64,000 nucleotides of DNA, taken from positions 1 to 64,000 of the forward strand of contig NZ_JALBYU010000002.1 in assembly GCF_029963765.1 (NCBI RefSeq), read 5' to 3'. This document shows positions 1 through 10,338 of this stretch, piece after piece. How positions within the stretch are numbered: the stretch's first letter is position 1; each line of letters starts with the position of its first letter. The notes under the pieces are model-generated. The model was not told the DNA's origin. It worked only from the letters and a program-made list of their open reading frames with translations, and did no database searches. A program made the translations under genes and the position numbers. The stretch is from Pseudomonas sp. UYIF39. GTDB taxonomy: Bacteria; Pseudomonadota; Gammaproteobacteria; Pseudomonadales; Pseudomonadaceae.

Positions 1-34
1 GACAGTCGACATAGATGTTGGATGTTCCGGCCCC

Positions 35-73
35 ATCGTCGGAACGCCGCCCGGAGCAAGCTCGCTCCCACAG
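35..73. repeat. REP element, single arm
   Basis: A 39-bp copy of the Pseudomonas repetitive extragenic palindrome. It is nearly identical to the left arm of the inverted pair at 49345-49467: both share the GTCGGAACGCCGCCC core and the AAGCTCGCTCCCACAG end. Only one arm is visible, and a partner could lie left of the window. It sits downstream of the metQ terminator, a typical extragenic location. Confidence 0.8.
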
Positions 74-92
74 GGGACGGTGTTCCAGGCAC

Positions 93-124
93 AAAAAAGG
101 GGCGCATTGATTGCGCCCCTTTTT
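93..124 (-). terminator. Intrinsic terminator of metNIQ
   Basis: A perfect 8-bp GC stem (99-106 with 112-119) has a 5-nt loop. On the minus strand it is followed by a run of T. It lies 17 bases past the metQ stop codon and closes the metNIQ operon. A-tracts on both sides could let it work in both directions. Confidence 0.85.
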
Positions 125-140
125 AGTTGCTTTCACCCAA

Positions 141-914
141 TCAGAACGCCGGCAATACCGCGCCTTTGTACTTCTCGAGGATGAAGGCTTTCACTTCCGG
201 GCTGTGCAGGGCAGCAATCAGCTTCTTCATCGCGTCGCTGTCCTTGTCGTCTGGACGAGCAACGAGGATGTTCACATAAGGCGAGTCGTTGCCTTCGATG
301 ACCAGCGCATCCTTGGCCGGATCAAGCTTGGCTTCCAGCGCGTAGTTGGTGTTGATCAGCGCCAGGTCGACCTGGGTCAGCACGCGCGGGATGGTCGCGG
401 CTTCCAGTTCACGGAATTTCAGGTCCTTGGTGTTCTCGGTGATGTCTTTGACGGTCGAAAGGATGTTGTTCGAATCCTTCAACTTGATCAGGCCAGCCTT
501 CGCCAGCAGCAACAGTGCACGGCCGCCATTGGTGGCATCGTTCGGGATCACTACGTTGGCGCCGCCTGGCAACTCGGTCAGCGCTTTGTACTTGCTGGAG
601 TAAGCGCCCAGTGGTTCCAGGTGCACGCCGGCAACGGCCACCAGGTTGGTGCCCTTGGCTTTGTTGAATTCATCGAGGTACGGCTGGTGCTGGAAGAAGT
701 TGGCGTCCAGACGTTTTTCGGCCACCTGCACGTTCGGCTGGATGTAGTCGGTGAAGACTTTGACCTTCAGGTCCACGCCTTCTTTGGCCAGGGCCGGTTT
801 AACGAATTCGAGGATTTCTGCGTGCGGAACGGGTGTGGCCGCGACGGTCAGGGTTTCATCGGCCTGAGCAGAGAACGCTGCAACTGCTGCGAGCGCTACG
901 AGTAATTTTTTCAT
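141..914 (-). CDS. metQ: MetQ, methionine ABC transporter substrate-binding protein
   Basis: 257-residue periplasmic binding protein of the NlpA/MetQ family, which captures D/L-methionine for the MetNI importer. The N-terminus (MKKLLVALAAVAAFSAQA) is a signal peptide that appears to be cut after AQA. There is no cysteine at the cleavage site, so unlike E. coli MetQ this copy looks soluble-periplasmic rather than lipid-anchored. Family-typical stretches are visible, such as FFQHQPYLDEF near residue 73 and IPNDATNGGRAL near residue 122. The ATG is preceded by AGGAG at good spacing. It is the last gene of metNIQ, 78 bp after metI, and ends just before a terminator. Family assignment is secure; substrate preference is inferred from the operon. 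Confidence 0.95.
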   Translation of the reverse strand: MKKLLVALAAVAAFSAQADETLTVAATPVPHAEILEFVKPALAKEGVDLKVKVFTDYIQPNVQVAEKRLDANFFQHQPYLDEFNKAKGTNLVAVAGVHLEPLGAYSSKYKALTELPGGANVVIPNDATNGGRALLLLAKAGLIKLKDSNNILSTVKDITENTKDLKFRELEAATIPRVLTQVDLALINTNYALEAKLDPAKDALVIEGNDSPYVNILVARPDDKDSDAMKKLIAALHSPEVKAFILEKYKGAVLPAF

Positions 915-992
915 TCAGCTAACTCCTTGTGCGACGCCTGAATTCGGCGCCTGCCAGCGAATGGCCGGCTCATTTGTCATTTACGGGACTCT

Positions 993-1667
993 TTATTTTC
1001 TGGAAAAGTGGACAACCATTTTGTCGCCAACGGTTTGCAGAACCTGAACGATCACCAGCAGCAACATCACCGTCACGACCATCACATCAGGCTGGAAACG
1101 CTGGTAACCGAAACGGATCGCCAGGTCGCCCAAACCACCCGCGCCCACCACACCCGCCATCGCCGTGTAGGACACCAGTGTAATGGCTGTCACCGTAATC
1201 GCCGCGAAGATGCCCGGGCGGGCTTCCGGCAGCAAGGCATTGGTGATGATCTGCCGCGTCGTCGCGCCCATGGCCTGGGTCGCCTCGATGATGCCGCGAT
1301 CCACCTCACGCAGGGCGGTTTCCACCAGCCGCGCGAAGAATGGCGTAGCGCCCACCACCAGCGGTGGAATCGCACCGGCGACACCCAGGGACGTACCGGT
1401 GATCAACACCGTGAACGGAATCATCACGATCAGCAGGATGATGAATGGCAGCGAACGCAGGATATTCACCGCCAGCGACAGCATTGCGTAGACGCCTTTG
1501 GCTTCCAGCAACTGTCGCGGGCTGCAAAGGAACAACAGCACGCCCAGGGGCAGGCCGAGCAAAACGGTGAACAACAGCGAACCGAAGAGCATCAGAAAGG
1601 TGTCGCCGGTGGCCAGCCAGATTTCGAACCAGTCGATATTGACGAAGAAACTTGTCAGGACTTCCAT
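993..1667 (-). CDS. metI: MetI, methionine ABC transporter permease
   Basis: 224-residue inner-membrane permease of the MetI family, usual length for the family. It has about five hydrophobic segments. The cytoplasmic coupling loop of binding-protein-dependent permeases (EATQAMGATTRQIITNALLP, near residue 130) docks on the ATPase MetN. Its ATG shares one base with the metN stop codon (TGATG at 1665-1669), so translation is coupled to metN. It works with MetN and MetQ to import methionine. Confidence 0.96.
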   Translation of the reverse strand: MEVLTSFFVNIDWFEIWLATGDTFLMLFGSLLFTVLLGLPLGVLLFLCSPRQLLEAKGVYAMLSLAVNILRSLPFIILLIVMIPFTVLITGTSLGVAGAIPPLVVGATPFFARLVETALREVDRGIIEATQAMGATTRQIITNALLPEARPGIFAAITVTAITLVSYTAMAGVVGAGGLGDLAIRFGYQRFQPDVMVVTVMLLLVIVQVLQTVGDKMVVHFSRK

Positions 1668-2674
1668 CAGCGCAGCACCTCCATGTGGACGTCAGCTGCG
1701 GTGAAGTGGGCGAACGCCGCTTCCATGTCGCCACCGGTAACGGCCAGGGTCAACTGCCCGTAGGGCACGTCTTTAATGCGGTCGATACGACCAGCCAGGA
1801 TGCTGTAGTCCACACCCGTTTCACGAGCGACGGTACCCAGCAGCGGTGCGTAGGTCGCTTCGCCCTGGAAGGTCAGACGCACGATACGGCCTGGAACGTG
1901 AGCGAAGTCGTCGCGCTGCTCGCTTTCGTCGATCTGCTCGTCTTCTTGCACGAAGCGCTTGGTGGTCGAGTGCTTCGGATGCAGGAACACCTCGGCTACC
2001 GAACCTTGCTCGACGATCACGCCAGCGTCCATCACCGCGACCTGGTCGCAGACCCTGCGGATCACGTCCATCTCGTGGGTGATCAACACGATGGTCAGCT
2101 TCAGCTCGCGATTGATCTCGGCCAGCAATTGCAGGACCGACGCAGTGGTCTGCGGGTCCAGTGCACTGGTGGCTTCGTCGCACAACAGGATTTTCGGCTT
2201 GGTCGCCAGGGCGCGGGCAATGCCGACGCGCTGCTTCTGGCCACCGGACAATTGCGCCGGGTACTTCTTGGCGTGGTCGGACAGGCCGACCCGCTTCAGC
2301 AATTCGGCCACACGCCGGTCAATTTCGCTGCGGGACAGTTCACCGGCCAGGGTCAGCGGCAGCGCGACGTTGTCGGCCACGGTCTTGGACGCCAGCAAGT
2401 TGAAGTGCTGGAAAATCATCCCGACCTGCTGACGGAAGCGCCGCAGGCTGTTGGCGTCGAGTGCGGTGACTTCTTCGCCATCGACGAATATCTTGCCGCC
2501 ACTGGACTCTTCCAGGCGATTGATCAGACGCAGCAGGGTACTTTTTCCCGCGCCGGAATGGCCGATCAGACCGAAGACCTGACCATTCTCAATCGTCAGA
2601 CTGGTCGGATGCAGGGCGGGAATATCCTTACCGGCGACGCGGTAAGTTTTGTGGACGTTTTGAAACTCGATCAC
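1667..2674 (-). CDS. metN: MetN, methionine ABC transporter ATP-binding protein
   Basis: 335-residue ABC ATPase. Walker A is GHSGAGKST near residue 38, the signature is LSGGQKQR near residue 141, and Walker B is [12 protein letters not shown] near residue 161. A C-terminal NIL-type domain of about 80 residues follows. In characterised MetN proteins this domain binds methionine and causes transinhibition. It is the first gene of metNIQ and is divergent from katE. The 263-bp gap between them must hold both promoters, but I could not assign a specific operator or SAM riboswitch in it. Confidence 0.96.
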   Translation of the reverse strand: MIEFQNVHKTYRVAGKDIPALHPTSLTIENGQVFGLIGHSGAGKSTLLRLINRLEESSGGKIFVDGEEVTALDANSLRRFRQQVGMIFQHFNLLASKTVADNVALPLTLAGELSRSEIDRRVAELLKRVGLSDHAKKYPAQLSGGQKQRVGIARALATKPKILLCDEATSALDPQTTASVLQLLAEINRELKLTIVLITHEMDVIRRVCDQVAVMDAGVIVEQGSVAEVFLHPKHSTTKRFVQEDEQIDESEQRDDFAHVPGRIVRLTFQGEATYAPLLGTVARETGVDYSILAGRIDRIKDVPYGQLTLAVTGGDMEAAFAHFTAADVHMEVLR

Positions 2675-2937
2675 GTAGCGAACCTTGTGGGGCGCGTTGA
2701 AAAAGGATCAGCGGTTAGCCGGGCGCGCATTTTAGCCTGTCCGTATAGAGGTTATTAGCATTTATTCGGCATTCAACCTTCCATTTGGCAATAACGCGAT
2801 CAAAGGTTAGAAAAAAGGAACGGCGCAAAACGTCATCAGTCACTAATTAGGCAACTCGAAAACGCCCCCGGTCCGTGCCTGGGGTATTGCTCAAGAGTCC
2901 TGGCTACGGCGGGAATCGCAACGAGGAGTTTTGTCTG

Positions 2938-5076
2938 ATGAGTACTAAAAAACCTGCCGCAACCAAAAGCGCACTGGCCGGGACCGATACCCCGGACCGC
3001 GATAACACCAATGCCAAGCTCGACAGCCTGGAGCAATTTCGCTCCGACGCCACTGAACAGGCCCTGCGCACCAACCAGGGCGTGAAAGTCTCGGACAACC
3101 AGAACACGTTGAAAGCCGGCGCCCGCGGGCCATCGTTGCTGGAAGATTTCATCATGCGTGAAAAGATCACGCACTTTGACCATGAACGCATTCCCGAGCG
3201 CATCGTCCACGCCCGCGGCACCGGTGCTCACGGCTACTTCCAGAGCTATGAAACCCATTCCGTGCTGACCAAGGCCGGGTTCCTACAAGACCCAAGCCAA
3301 AAAACTCCGGTCTTCGTTCGTTTCTCCACGGTGCAGGGCCCTCGTGGGTCCGGCGATACCGTGCGGGACGTACGAGGCTTCGCGGTGAAGTTTTTCACCG
3401 ACGAAGGCAACTTCGACCTGGTGGGCAACAACATGCCGGTGTTTTTCATTCAGGATGCGATCAAGTTTCCTGACTTCGTGCACGCGGTGAAACCCGAACC
3501 ACACAATGAGATACCCACCGGCGGTTCAGCTCACGATACCTTTTGGGATTTCGTCTCTCTGGTACCGGAGTCGGCGCACATGGTGATCTGGACCATGTCC
3601 GACCGGGCGATCCCGAAAAGCCTGCGCAGCATGCAAGGCTTCGGCGTGCACACCTTCCGCCTGATCAATGCCGAAGGTAAATCGCGCTTCGTCAAATTCC
3701 ACTGGCGCCCCACTGCCGGGACCTGTTCGCTGGTGTGGGATGAGGCGCAGAAACTCGCCGGCAAAGACACTGACTTCCACCGCCGCGATCTCTGGGAGTC
3801 GATCGAGATGGGCGACTACCCGCAATGGGAGCTTGGCGTACAGATCATCGAGGAGGAGAACGAACATAAATTCGACTTCGACATCCTCGACCCGACCAAG
3901 CTGATTCCGGAAGAACTGGTTCCTATCACCCCACTGGGCAAAATGACCCTCAACCGTAACCCCGACAACTTCTTCGCCGAAACCGAACAGGTCGCCTTCT
4001 GCCCTGGGCATATCGTGCCGGGGATCGACTTTTCCAACGATCCATTGCTGCAAGGTCGGCTGTTTTCCTACACCGATACGCAAATCAGCCGACTCGGTGG
4101 GCCGAATTTTCACGAGATCCCGATCAACCGCCCGGTGGCACCGTTCCACAATGGTCAACGGGATGCGCTGCATCGCTCCACCATCGACAAGGGCCGCGCG
4201 TCCTACGAACCGAACTCCATTGATAGCGGTTGGCCGAAAGAAACGCCGCCGGCAGCCCAGGATGGCGGTTTCGAAAGTTATCCAGAACGCATCGACGCTA
4301 ACAAGATCCGTCAGCGCAGCGAGTCATTCAGCGACCACTTCTCCCAGGCACGGCTGTTTTTCCACAGCATGAGCAAGCACGAGCAGGAGCACATCATCTC
4401 GGCTTACAGCTTTGAGTTGGGCAAGGTTGAACGGGAGTTCATCCGCGCGCGCCAGGTGAATGAGATTCTGGCCAATATCGATCTGGAACTGGCTAAGCGC
4501 GTGGCGCAGAACCTGGGGTTGCCAGCGCCCAAAGCCGGGACGGTCGAAGTACGCAAAACCTCACCGGATCGCTCGCCGGCCCTGAGCCAGGCCAACTTGC
4601 TGCCCGCGGATATCAAAACCCGCAAAGTGGCAATCCTGGCAGCCAATGGCGTCGATGGCGCAGCGATTGATGCCATGAAGAAAGCGCTGAAGGCCGAAGG
4701 TGCGCACGCCAAACTGCTCGGCCCGACTTCTGCGCCTGTGACCACCGCCGATGGCAAAGCATTGCCGGTCGATGCGTCAATGGAAGGCTTGCCTTCGGTG
4801 GCCTTCGATGCGGTGTTTGTGCCCGGTGGCGCGGCGTCGATCAAGGCGCTAAGCACCGACGGGGTGGCGCTGCATTACCTGCTGGAGGCGTACAAGCACT
4901 TGAAGGCGATTGCGCTGCAGGGCGAGGCCAAACAGTTGCTGGATGTGTTGAAGCTGGAGGCTGATGCGGGGTTGATCGTGGGGGCGGATGCGAAGTTGAT
5001 CAAACCGTTTTTTGCCGCGATCGGGCAGCATCGGGTGTGGGACAGGGAGCCGAAAGCCAAGGCGATTCCGGCTTAA
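2938..5076 (+). CDS. katE: Catalase HPII (KatE), large-subunit clade 2 catalase
   Basis: 712-residue heme catalase that dismutates hydrogen peroxide. The open frame extends further upstream from a GTG, but the ATG at 2938 ([10 protein letters not shown]) has an AACGAGGAG ribosome site and matches the family start. The distal catalytic histidine is H91 in [12 protein letters not shown]. The heme-ligand tyrosine lies in [17 protein letters not shown]-terminal flavodoxin/DJ-1-like domain starts near residue 560 ([13 protein letters not shown]), the mark of large-subunit catalases such as E. coli HPII. Size and domains fit a stationary-phase/stress catalase. It is monocistronic, with its own promoter region opposite metN. 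Confidence 0.95.
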   Translation: MSTKKPAATKSALAGTDTPDRDNTNAKLDSLEQFRSDATEQALRTNQGVKVSDNQNTLKAGARGPSLLEDFIMREKITHFDHERIPERIVHARGTGAHGYFQSYETHSVLTKAGFLQDPSQKTPVFVRFSTVQGPRGSGDTVRDVRGFAVKFFTDEGNFDLVGNNMPVFFIQDAIKFPDFVHAVKPEPHNEIPTGGSAHDTFWDFVSLVPESAHMVIWTMSDRAIPKSLRSMQGFGVHTFRLINAEGKSRFVKFHWRPTAGTCSLVWDEAQKLAGKDTDFHRRDLWESIEMGDYPQWELGVQIIEEENEHKFDFDILDPTKLIPEELVPITPLGKMTLNRNPDNFFAETEQVAFCPGHIVPGIDFSNDPLLQGRLFSYTDTQISRLGGPNFHEIPINRPVAPFHNGQRDALHRSTIDKGRASYEPNSIDSGWPKETPPAAQDGGFESYPERIDANKIRQRSESFSDHFSQARLFFHSMSKHEQEHIISAYSFELGKVEREFIRARQVNEILANIDLELAKRVAQNLGLPAPKAGTVEVRKTSPDRSPALSQANLLPADIKTRKVAILAANGVDGAAIDAMKKALKAEGAHAKLLGPTSAPVTTADGKALPVDASMEGLPSVAFDAVFVPGGAASIKALSTDGVALHYLLEAYKHLKAIALQGEAKQLLDVLKLEADAGLIVGADAKLIKPFFAAIGQHRVWDREPKAKAIPA

Positions 5077-5093
5077 GGTTTTGTATCGGTAGT

Positions 5094-5122
5094 CAGGACG
5101 CTCGCGGGCTTGCCCGCGATGC
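5094..5122. repeat. REP-like hairpin between katE and a convergent gene
   Basis: A compact palindrome (TCGCGGGC at 5102-5109 against GCCCGCGA at 5112-5119) lies between the convergent ends of katE and the lipoprotein gene. The core GCGGGCTTGCCCGCG is a Pseudomonas REP motif. It may also help stop transcription from both sides, as no separate T-tailed terminator is visible. Confidence 0.6.
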
Positions 5123-5124
5123 TT

Positions 5125-5841
5125 TTAGGGCTTACGCGGGCTCAGAACCATCTGCGCCGGAACATTGCGCAGAATCTGCTTCTCCAGGTTCAGATCAAAA
5201 TCTGAATCGAGTTTTTTCACCCGTTTGGTCAGCAATGTGACCAACCAAGGGAAATCCTGGGTGCGTGGCGCCTGAATACTCACATCACACTGGTAATTCA
5301 CCACATCGGCGGCGATCGCATCCAGTTGACGACGAAGCTTGGCCATATCAGTCAGGTTCAACGCAACTGTAGTGCTTTCAGCCGTCGGATCAATGACTTT
5401 GGCCTGAGGCTTGGCTTCGGCAGCCATGAGTGCAGCTTCGGCTCTATCCAGCTCAGCTTTACGGGCATTAACGATGGCATTGTTGACCCCACCGGTCAGC
5501 GCCGGAGCCTTGGGCATTAACACTCGGGCGCGGCTCAGCGCCGTCGCGGCAGCATTCACATCACCTTTTTGCAGCACGATCTGACTGCGGCGCAGATAGG
5601 CTTCGGCCAGTTGCCGCTGGTATTGCTCAAGGGATTGATCGTTGGGCGACTCGGCCTGCAAGGCAGCGAGTTGATCTTCAGCAGTCGCCAACTCACTGCT
5701 GGCGAGGCTTTGTTCCAGCTGTGCGATGGCCGTGGCCCGTGCACCGGTAGCCTCGGTGGCCGCCGGTGGCGTGCTTTGACAAGCGCCCAGTAGCAGCGAA
5801 AATGCGACAAGGAGCAGATAACGGGAGGCGAACGGCTTCAT
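5125..5841 (-). CDS. Putative lipoprotein, PA5502-like, function unknown
   Basis: 238 residues. It begins with a lipoprotein signal ending in LLLGAC, so Cys20 should be lipid-modified. The middle (about residues 35-150) is alanine-rich and helical with a TPR-like look (SLEQYQRQLAEAYLRRSQIV). A more polar C-terminal part ends with NLEKQILRNVPAQ. It sits between katE and znuB, the same place as the P. aeruginosa hypothetical PA5502 (from memory of that genome). It could be an envelope assembly or scaffolding lipoprotein, but I recognise no catalytic motif. It lies 37 bp downstream of znuB on the same strand and may be read from the znu transcript. Confidence 0.85.
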   Translation of the reverse strand: MKPFASRYLLLVAFSLLLGACQSTPPAATEATGARATAIAQLEQSLASSELATAEDQLAALQAESPNDQSLEQYQRQLAEAYLRRSQIVLQKGDVNAAATALSRARVLMPKAPALTGGVNNAIVNARKAELDRAEAALMAAEAKPQAKVIDPTAESTTVALNLTDMAKLRRQLDAIAADVVNYQCDVSIQAPRTQDFPWLVTLLTKRVKKLDSDFDLNLEKQILRNVPAQMVLSPRKP

Positions 5842-5878
5842 TCCTGCGACTCTCTATTTGCGCAAAAAACGAGCAAGT

Positions 5879-6659
5879 CTACACCCCTCGACGGGGCAGG
5901 ACAAAACTCAGCAGAAACAGTGCGGCGGCCGTCACAACAATCGAAGGGCCCGCCGGGGTGTCCTTGAACCACGACAGCGACAGCCCGCCACAGACCGCGA
6001 GCATGCCCAGCAGGCTCGCGCCCAGTGCCATCTGCTCCGGTGACCGGGCGTGACGTTGTGCTGCAGCCGCCGGGATGATCAGCAAGGACGTAATCAGCAA
6101 CACACCGACGATTTTCATCGCCACCGCGATCACCACAGCGATCAGCAACATCAGGGTCAAGCGCAACGCCGCCACCGGCAGACCTTCAACCCTGGCCAGT
6201 TCTTCATGCACCGTGATTGCCAGCAATGGCCGCCACAACGTCACCAGCAAGGCGAGAACGGCCGCGCTGCCGCCGAGTATCCAGGCCAGATCGGTCGGGC
6301 TGATCGCCAGCAAGTCGCCGAACAGATAAGCCATCAGGTCGATCCGCACTTCGTGCATGAAGCTTAGTACGACCAGGCCCAAAGAGAGCGTGCTCGGTGC
6401 GAGAATTCCTAAAAGCGTGTCGGACGCCAGCGGTTGGCGCTGTTGCAAAGTCACCAGCAACACCGCCAACAGCAGGCAGCCTACGGTGACCGCCACGGTC
6501 GGGCTGACATCCAGCAGAAAACCCAGCGCCACACCGAGCAGCGCAGCATGGGAAAGGGTGTCGCCGAAATAGGCCATGCGCCGCCAGACCACGAACGAAC
6601 CCAGCGGGCCCGCGACCAAAGCCAGGGCCAGACCTGCGAGCAGGGCGTAGAGCAGAAAA

Positions 6660-6667
<8 letters not shown>
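5879..6667 (-). CDS. znuB: ZnuB, zinc ABC transporter permease
   Basis: 262-residue ABC-3 family permease with eight or so membrane segments. The frame stays open further upstream, but the ATG at 6667 ([20 protein letters not shown]) gives the family start and overlaps the end of znuC by 8 bp, which indicates coupling. Conserved pieces include [20 protein letters not shown] near residue 30. It moves zinc across the inner membrane using ZnuC ATP hydrolysis and the ZnuA binding protein. Confidence 0.95.
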
Positions 6668-7444
<777 letters not shown>

Positions 7445-7445
<1 letters not shown>

Positions 7446-7927
7446 CAAACCCCTTGGCAACCTGAGCAGAGGCCGACCACTTCAACGGTCTGGCCTTCCA
7501 CGACAAATCCGACATCCTTGGCGCTACTGATGATCGCGTCGCTGATGGATTTCTGTTCGAGCTCGATGGCGGCGTGGCATTCACGGCAAATCAGGAACTG
7601 GCCCTGGTGGGCATGTTCCGGGTGATTGCAGCCGACGAAGGCGTTCAGCGAGGAGATGCGGTGTACGAGGCCGTTTTCCAGCAGGAAGTCCAGCGCACGG
7701 TACACGGTCGGCGGCGCCGCACGGCGGCCATCCTGCTCGCTGAGTACCGCGAGAATGTCGTAGGCACCCAACGGCTTGTGGCTTTGCCAGACCAGTTCCA
7801 GCACCCGCCGGCGCAAGGCGGTCAGGCGCAGGCCTTGACGTGCGCACAGAGCATCGGCCTCAGACAATGCGCTATGGACGCAATGAGAGTGGTCGTGGGG
7901 ACGGCTGGCAATCGGTGTTTTAGGCAT
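7445..7927 (-). CDS. zur: Zur, zinc-responsive Fur-family repressor
   Basis: 160-residue Fur-family regulator. The N-terminal winged-helix (about residues 25-90) carries the typical [15 protein letters not shown] and [20 protein letters not shown]. The C-terminal dimerisation domain has structural-zinc cysteine pairs CRECH near residue 116 and CSGCQ at the extreme end. A histidine-rich segment at residues 8-16 adds possible metal ligands. It lies in an operon with znuCB and is divergent from znuA across a 66-bp gap holding a Zur-box-like palindrome. Together these support a zinc rather than an iron regulator. Confidence 0.94.
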
Positions 7928-7953
7928 GAGCGGCGACGAGTTTTGTGAGAGAC

Positions 7954-7966
7954 GTTATTATGTTAC
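7954..7966. promoter_or_regulatory. Candidate Zur box between zur and znuA
   Basis: GTTATTATGTTAC is an imperfect dyad centred between the divergent starts of zur (7927) and znuA (7994). It resembles the AT-rich GTTATNNTATAAC-type Zur operator of proteobacteria. Its location would allow one bound dimer to repress both transcripts when zinc is plentiful. The identification rests on pattern and position only. Confidence 0.6.
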
Positions 7967-7993
7967 CCGTTCTCGCCTCTTCGAGTGGTCATC

Positions 7994-8914
7994 GTGTCCC
8001 GACTTTTTTCTATCTTTGTCGTATTTTCCGCAAGTTTTCTGCTGATCAGTTCAGCTCACGCGGAAGTCAAAGTTCTCACCAGTATCAAGCCTCTACAGCT
8101 GATCGCGGCGGCGGTGCAGGACGGTGTGGCGATTCCGGAAGTCCTGCTGCCGCCTGGTGCCTCGCCTCATAACTATGCCTTGCGCCCATCCGACGTACGG
8201 AAGGTGCAATCGGTGGATCTGGTTTACTGGATCGGTCCGAGCATGGAAGGTTTCCTGCCACGCGTGCTGAATGGTCGTACGCTTCCCAGCGTCGCCGTGC
8301 AGGATTTGCCTGGCCTGAAACTTCGACATTTCGCCGAAGATAGCCACTCCCATGCGGAAGAAGCCGACGAACATGATCACGATCACCGTCCCGGCAGCCT
8401 GGACGCGCACTTGTGGCTTTCGCCGGTCAACGCCCGTGTCATCGCCACAAAAATGGCTGCTGACTTGAGTGCAGCCGATCCGGCCAATGCCGCGCGTTAT
8501 CAGAGCAACCTCAAGGCGTTCGATGAGCGTCTGGATGCAATGGATCTTCGCTTGAAAGCGCGTCTGGCCGGCATCGCGGGCAAACCGTACTTCGTATTCC
8601 ACGAGGCCTTCGACTACTTTGAAGACGCCTACGGCCTCAAGCACGCCGGCGTATTCAGCGTCGCCGCCGAAGTCCAGCCCGGCGCCCAGCACGTCGCGGC
8701 GATGCGCACTCGATTGCAGGAAGTCGGCAAAACCTGCGTGTTCAGCGAACCGCCTCTGCGTCCGCGCCTGGCGGAAACCCTGGTGGCGGGTCTGCCGGTG
8801 AAGCTGGCGGAACTGGACGCGCTGGGCGGCTACACGCCGGCGACCGCTCAGGGGTATGAGCAGGTGCTGGAGAAGTTGGGGAATGATTTGGCGGGGTGTC
8901 TGGAGTCGTTGTAG
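7994..8914 (+). CDS. znuA: ZnuA, periplasmic zinc-binding protein
   Basis: 306-residue cluster A-I substrate-binding protein for zinc. Two GTG codons (7985 and 7994) are possible starts. The second gives MSRLFSIFVVFSASFLLISS, a better signal peptide cut after AHA. Metal ligands are visible: His in PPGASPHNYALRPSD, the flexible His/Asp loop HSHAEEADEHDHDH near residue 120, His in LDAHLWLSP and His in FVFHEAFDYF. The disulfide cysteines CVFSEPPL and the C-terminal LAGCLESL are also present. Expression should be controlled from the shared zur-znuA region. Confidence 0.94.
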   Translation: MSRLFSIFVVFSASFLLISSAHAEVKVLTSIKPLQLIAAAVQDGVAIPEVLLPPGASPHNYALRPSDVRKVQSVDLVYWIGPSMEGFLPRVLNGRTLPSVAVQDLPGLKLRHFAEDSHSHAEEADEHDHDHRPGSLDAHLWLSPVNARVIATKMAADLSAADPANAARYQSNLKAFDERLDAMDLRLKARLAGIAGKPYFVFHEAFDYFEDAYGLKHAGVFSVAAEVQPGAQHVAAMRTRLQEVGKTCVFSEPPLRPRLAETLVAGLPVKLAELDALGGYTPATAQGYEQVLEKLGNDLAGCLESL

Positions 8915-8920
8915 CCCCAT

Positions 8921-8963
8921 AAAAAAGATCGTCCGAACGCGGCCCGCGTTCGGATGATCTTTT
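8921..8963. terminator. Bidirectional terminator, znuA / thrB
   Basis: A long stem pairs 8923-8940 with 8946-8963: 8 bp, one mismatch, then 9 bp, around a 5-nt loop. It is flanked by A-run and T-run so it can end transcripts of both convergent genes. It sits only a few bases from each stop codon. Confidence 0.9.
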
Positions 8964-8967
8964 GACT

Positions 8968-9918
8968 TTAAAGCGCGAAAGGCAAATGAGTACTGACCTT
9001 CTGCCGCTGCGCCAGACGCTGCTGAAACTCCATCGGATCGTGAATCAGCACGTCCTGCCCGGCAAACGACTCGGCAGCGATCAACCGCGACAACCAGAAC
9101 CGCACACACGCTACCCGCAGCATGGTCGGCCACAACTCCGCCTCGGCCGCCGTGAACGGTCGCAGCGCTGCATAAGCGCCAAGCAGCGCCCTTGCCCGCG
9201 GCCCGTCGATCAACCCGCTCTCGTCCGAACACCAGTCGTTCAACGCAATGGCCACGTCGTAGAGCATCGGCCCAGAACACGCGTTGTAGAAGTCGATCAA
9301 CCCGGTCAGGTGCGTGCCTTCAAACATCGCGTTATCGCGGAACAGGTCGGCGTGGATATTGGCCCGCGGCAGCGCCAGAATTTTCGTCTTTTGCTGTGTG
9401 ATTTCGTCCAGTGCCCGTTGCAGCAGATCGCTTTGCTCGGCATCGAGGTGCGACAGCAACTGCGTGCCCTCTTCCAGCATCCAGTCCAGGCCGCGATCGG
9501 TCTTGCGCTTGATCATGTTGGCCTGGGTCGCCAGATGCAGATGGCCGAGCAACTCGCCCACCTGAGCGCAATGCTGCGCATTGGCTTCCTTGATGTGCTT
9601 GCCGGCCAGACGTGGCTGTAACAGCGCAGGTTTACCGGCCAGTTCGCGCAAGGCGACGCCGTCGGTGGTGCGCAAGGCATAAGGCACTGGCAGGTCGGCG
9701 TCATGCAGCACGTCGAGCAGTTCAATGAAAAACGGCATCTCCTGAACCGGACCACGCTCAACCAGGGTCAGGACAAATTCGCCCTGCTCCAGGCTGATGA
9801 AGAAATTGGTGTTTTCGCTACCGGCGGCAATCCCCTGGAAATCAAGCAGGCGGCCGAGCCCGTAAGGGGCGAGAAAGGTTTCCAGCTCAGGCCGAGCCAG
9901 CGGGGTGAACACAGACAT
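8968..9918 (-). CDS. thrB: Homoserine kinase (APH-fold type)
   Basis: 316-residue ThrB of the protein-kinase/aminoglycoside-phosphotransferase fold used by Pseudomonas, not the GHMP-type of E. coli. It phosphorylates homoserine in threonine synthesis. The frame is open for 24 codons upstream, but the ATG at 9918 (MSVFTPLARPELETFLAPYG) matches the family length and start. Catalytic-loop residues appear in ANIHADLFRDNAMF near residue 190 and the metal-binding region in LTGLIDFYNACSGP. It follows a DUF2782 gene at 58 bp on the same strand. Confidence 0.94.
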   Translation of the reverse strand: MSVFTPLARPELETFLAPYGLGRLLDFQGIAAGSENTNFFISLEQGEFVLTLVERGPVQEMPFFIELLDVLHDADLPVPYALRTTDGVALRELAGKPALLQPRLAGKHIKEANAQHCAQVGELLGHLHLATQANMIKRKTDRGLDWMLEEGTQLLSHLDAEQSDLLQRALDEITQQKTKILALPRANIHADLFRDNAMFEGTHLTGLIDFYNACSGPMLYDVAIALNDWCSDESGLIDGPRARALLGAYAALRPFTAAEAELWPTMLRVACVRFWLSRLIAAESFAGQDVLIHDPMEFQQRLAQRQKVSTHLPFAL

Positions 9919-9976
9919 GTTTGAACTGCCAGTACGGGCGCCGCTGCTTGAGCCAGCGCCGATTGAAATTAAGAAA

Positions 9977-10264
9977 CTACTTCCACTCAAAGATCTTCCA
10001 CGACGGAATCAGCATATCCGGCTGATCCGAGCGGATGAAGTTTGCATCTGTCCCGTCCGCCCGCACCAGAAAATACGGCGGTGCGCCCTTCGGTGTGACC
10101 TTGATCGCATACAGGAAACCGTTTTGACGGTACTCCTGGATGGTTTTATCCCCTTCCGTGCGGATAGTGACTTCCGGCTCCGGTGTCGCTGCATCCGCCG
10201 CCATGACGGCCAACGGAACGGATGCAAACAACCCAGCCAGCAACAGGCGATTTAGTGTGCGCAT
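9977..10264 (-). CDS. DUF2782 small periplasmic protein
   Basis: 95-residue secreted protein. The signal peptide (MRTLNRLLLAGLFASVPLAV) ends near AMAADA. The mature part carries the short DUF2782 domain, with TIRTEGDKTIQEYRQNG and the C-terminal SWKIFEWK. The function of the family is unknown. It is conserved beside polA and thrB in Pseudomonas and is probably co-transcribed with thrB. It is divergent from polA. Confidence 0.88.
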   Translation of the reverse strand: MRTLNRLLLAGLFASVPLAVMAADAATPEPEVTIRTEGDKTIQEYRQNGFLYAIKVTPKGAPPYFLVRADGTDANFIRSDQPDMLIPSWKIFEWK

Positions 10265-10338
10265 GATAACCTTGTCCCTTTGTCGTCAACGGTCCCGCTA
10301 TTCTAGCGCCGGACCCGCCGAAAAGGTTGATCCTGCTC

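Noticed and set aside
2675..2937. SAM or methionine riboswitch between metN and katE
   Set aside because: No SAM-riboswitch core is recognisable; the gap appears to hold only the two divergent promoters.
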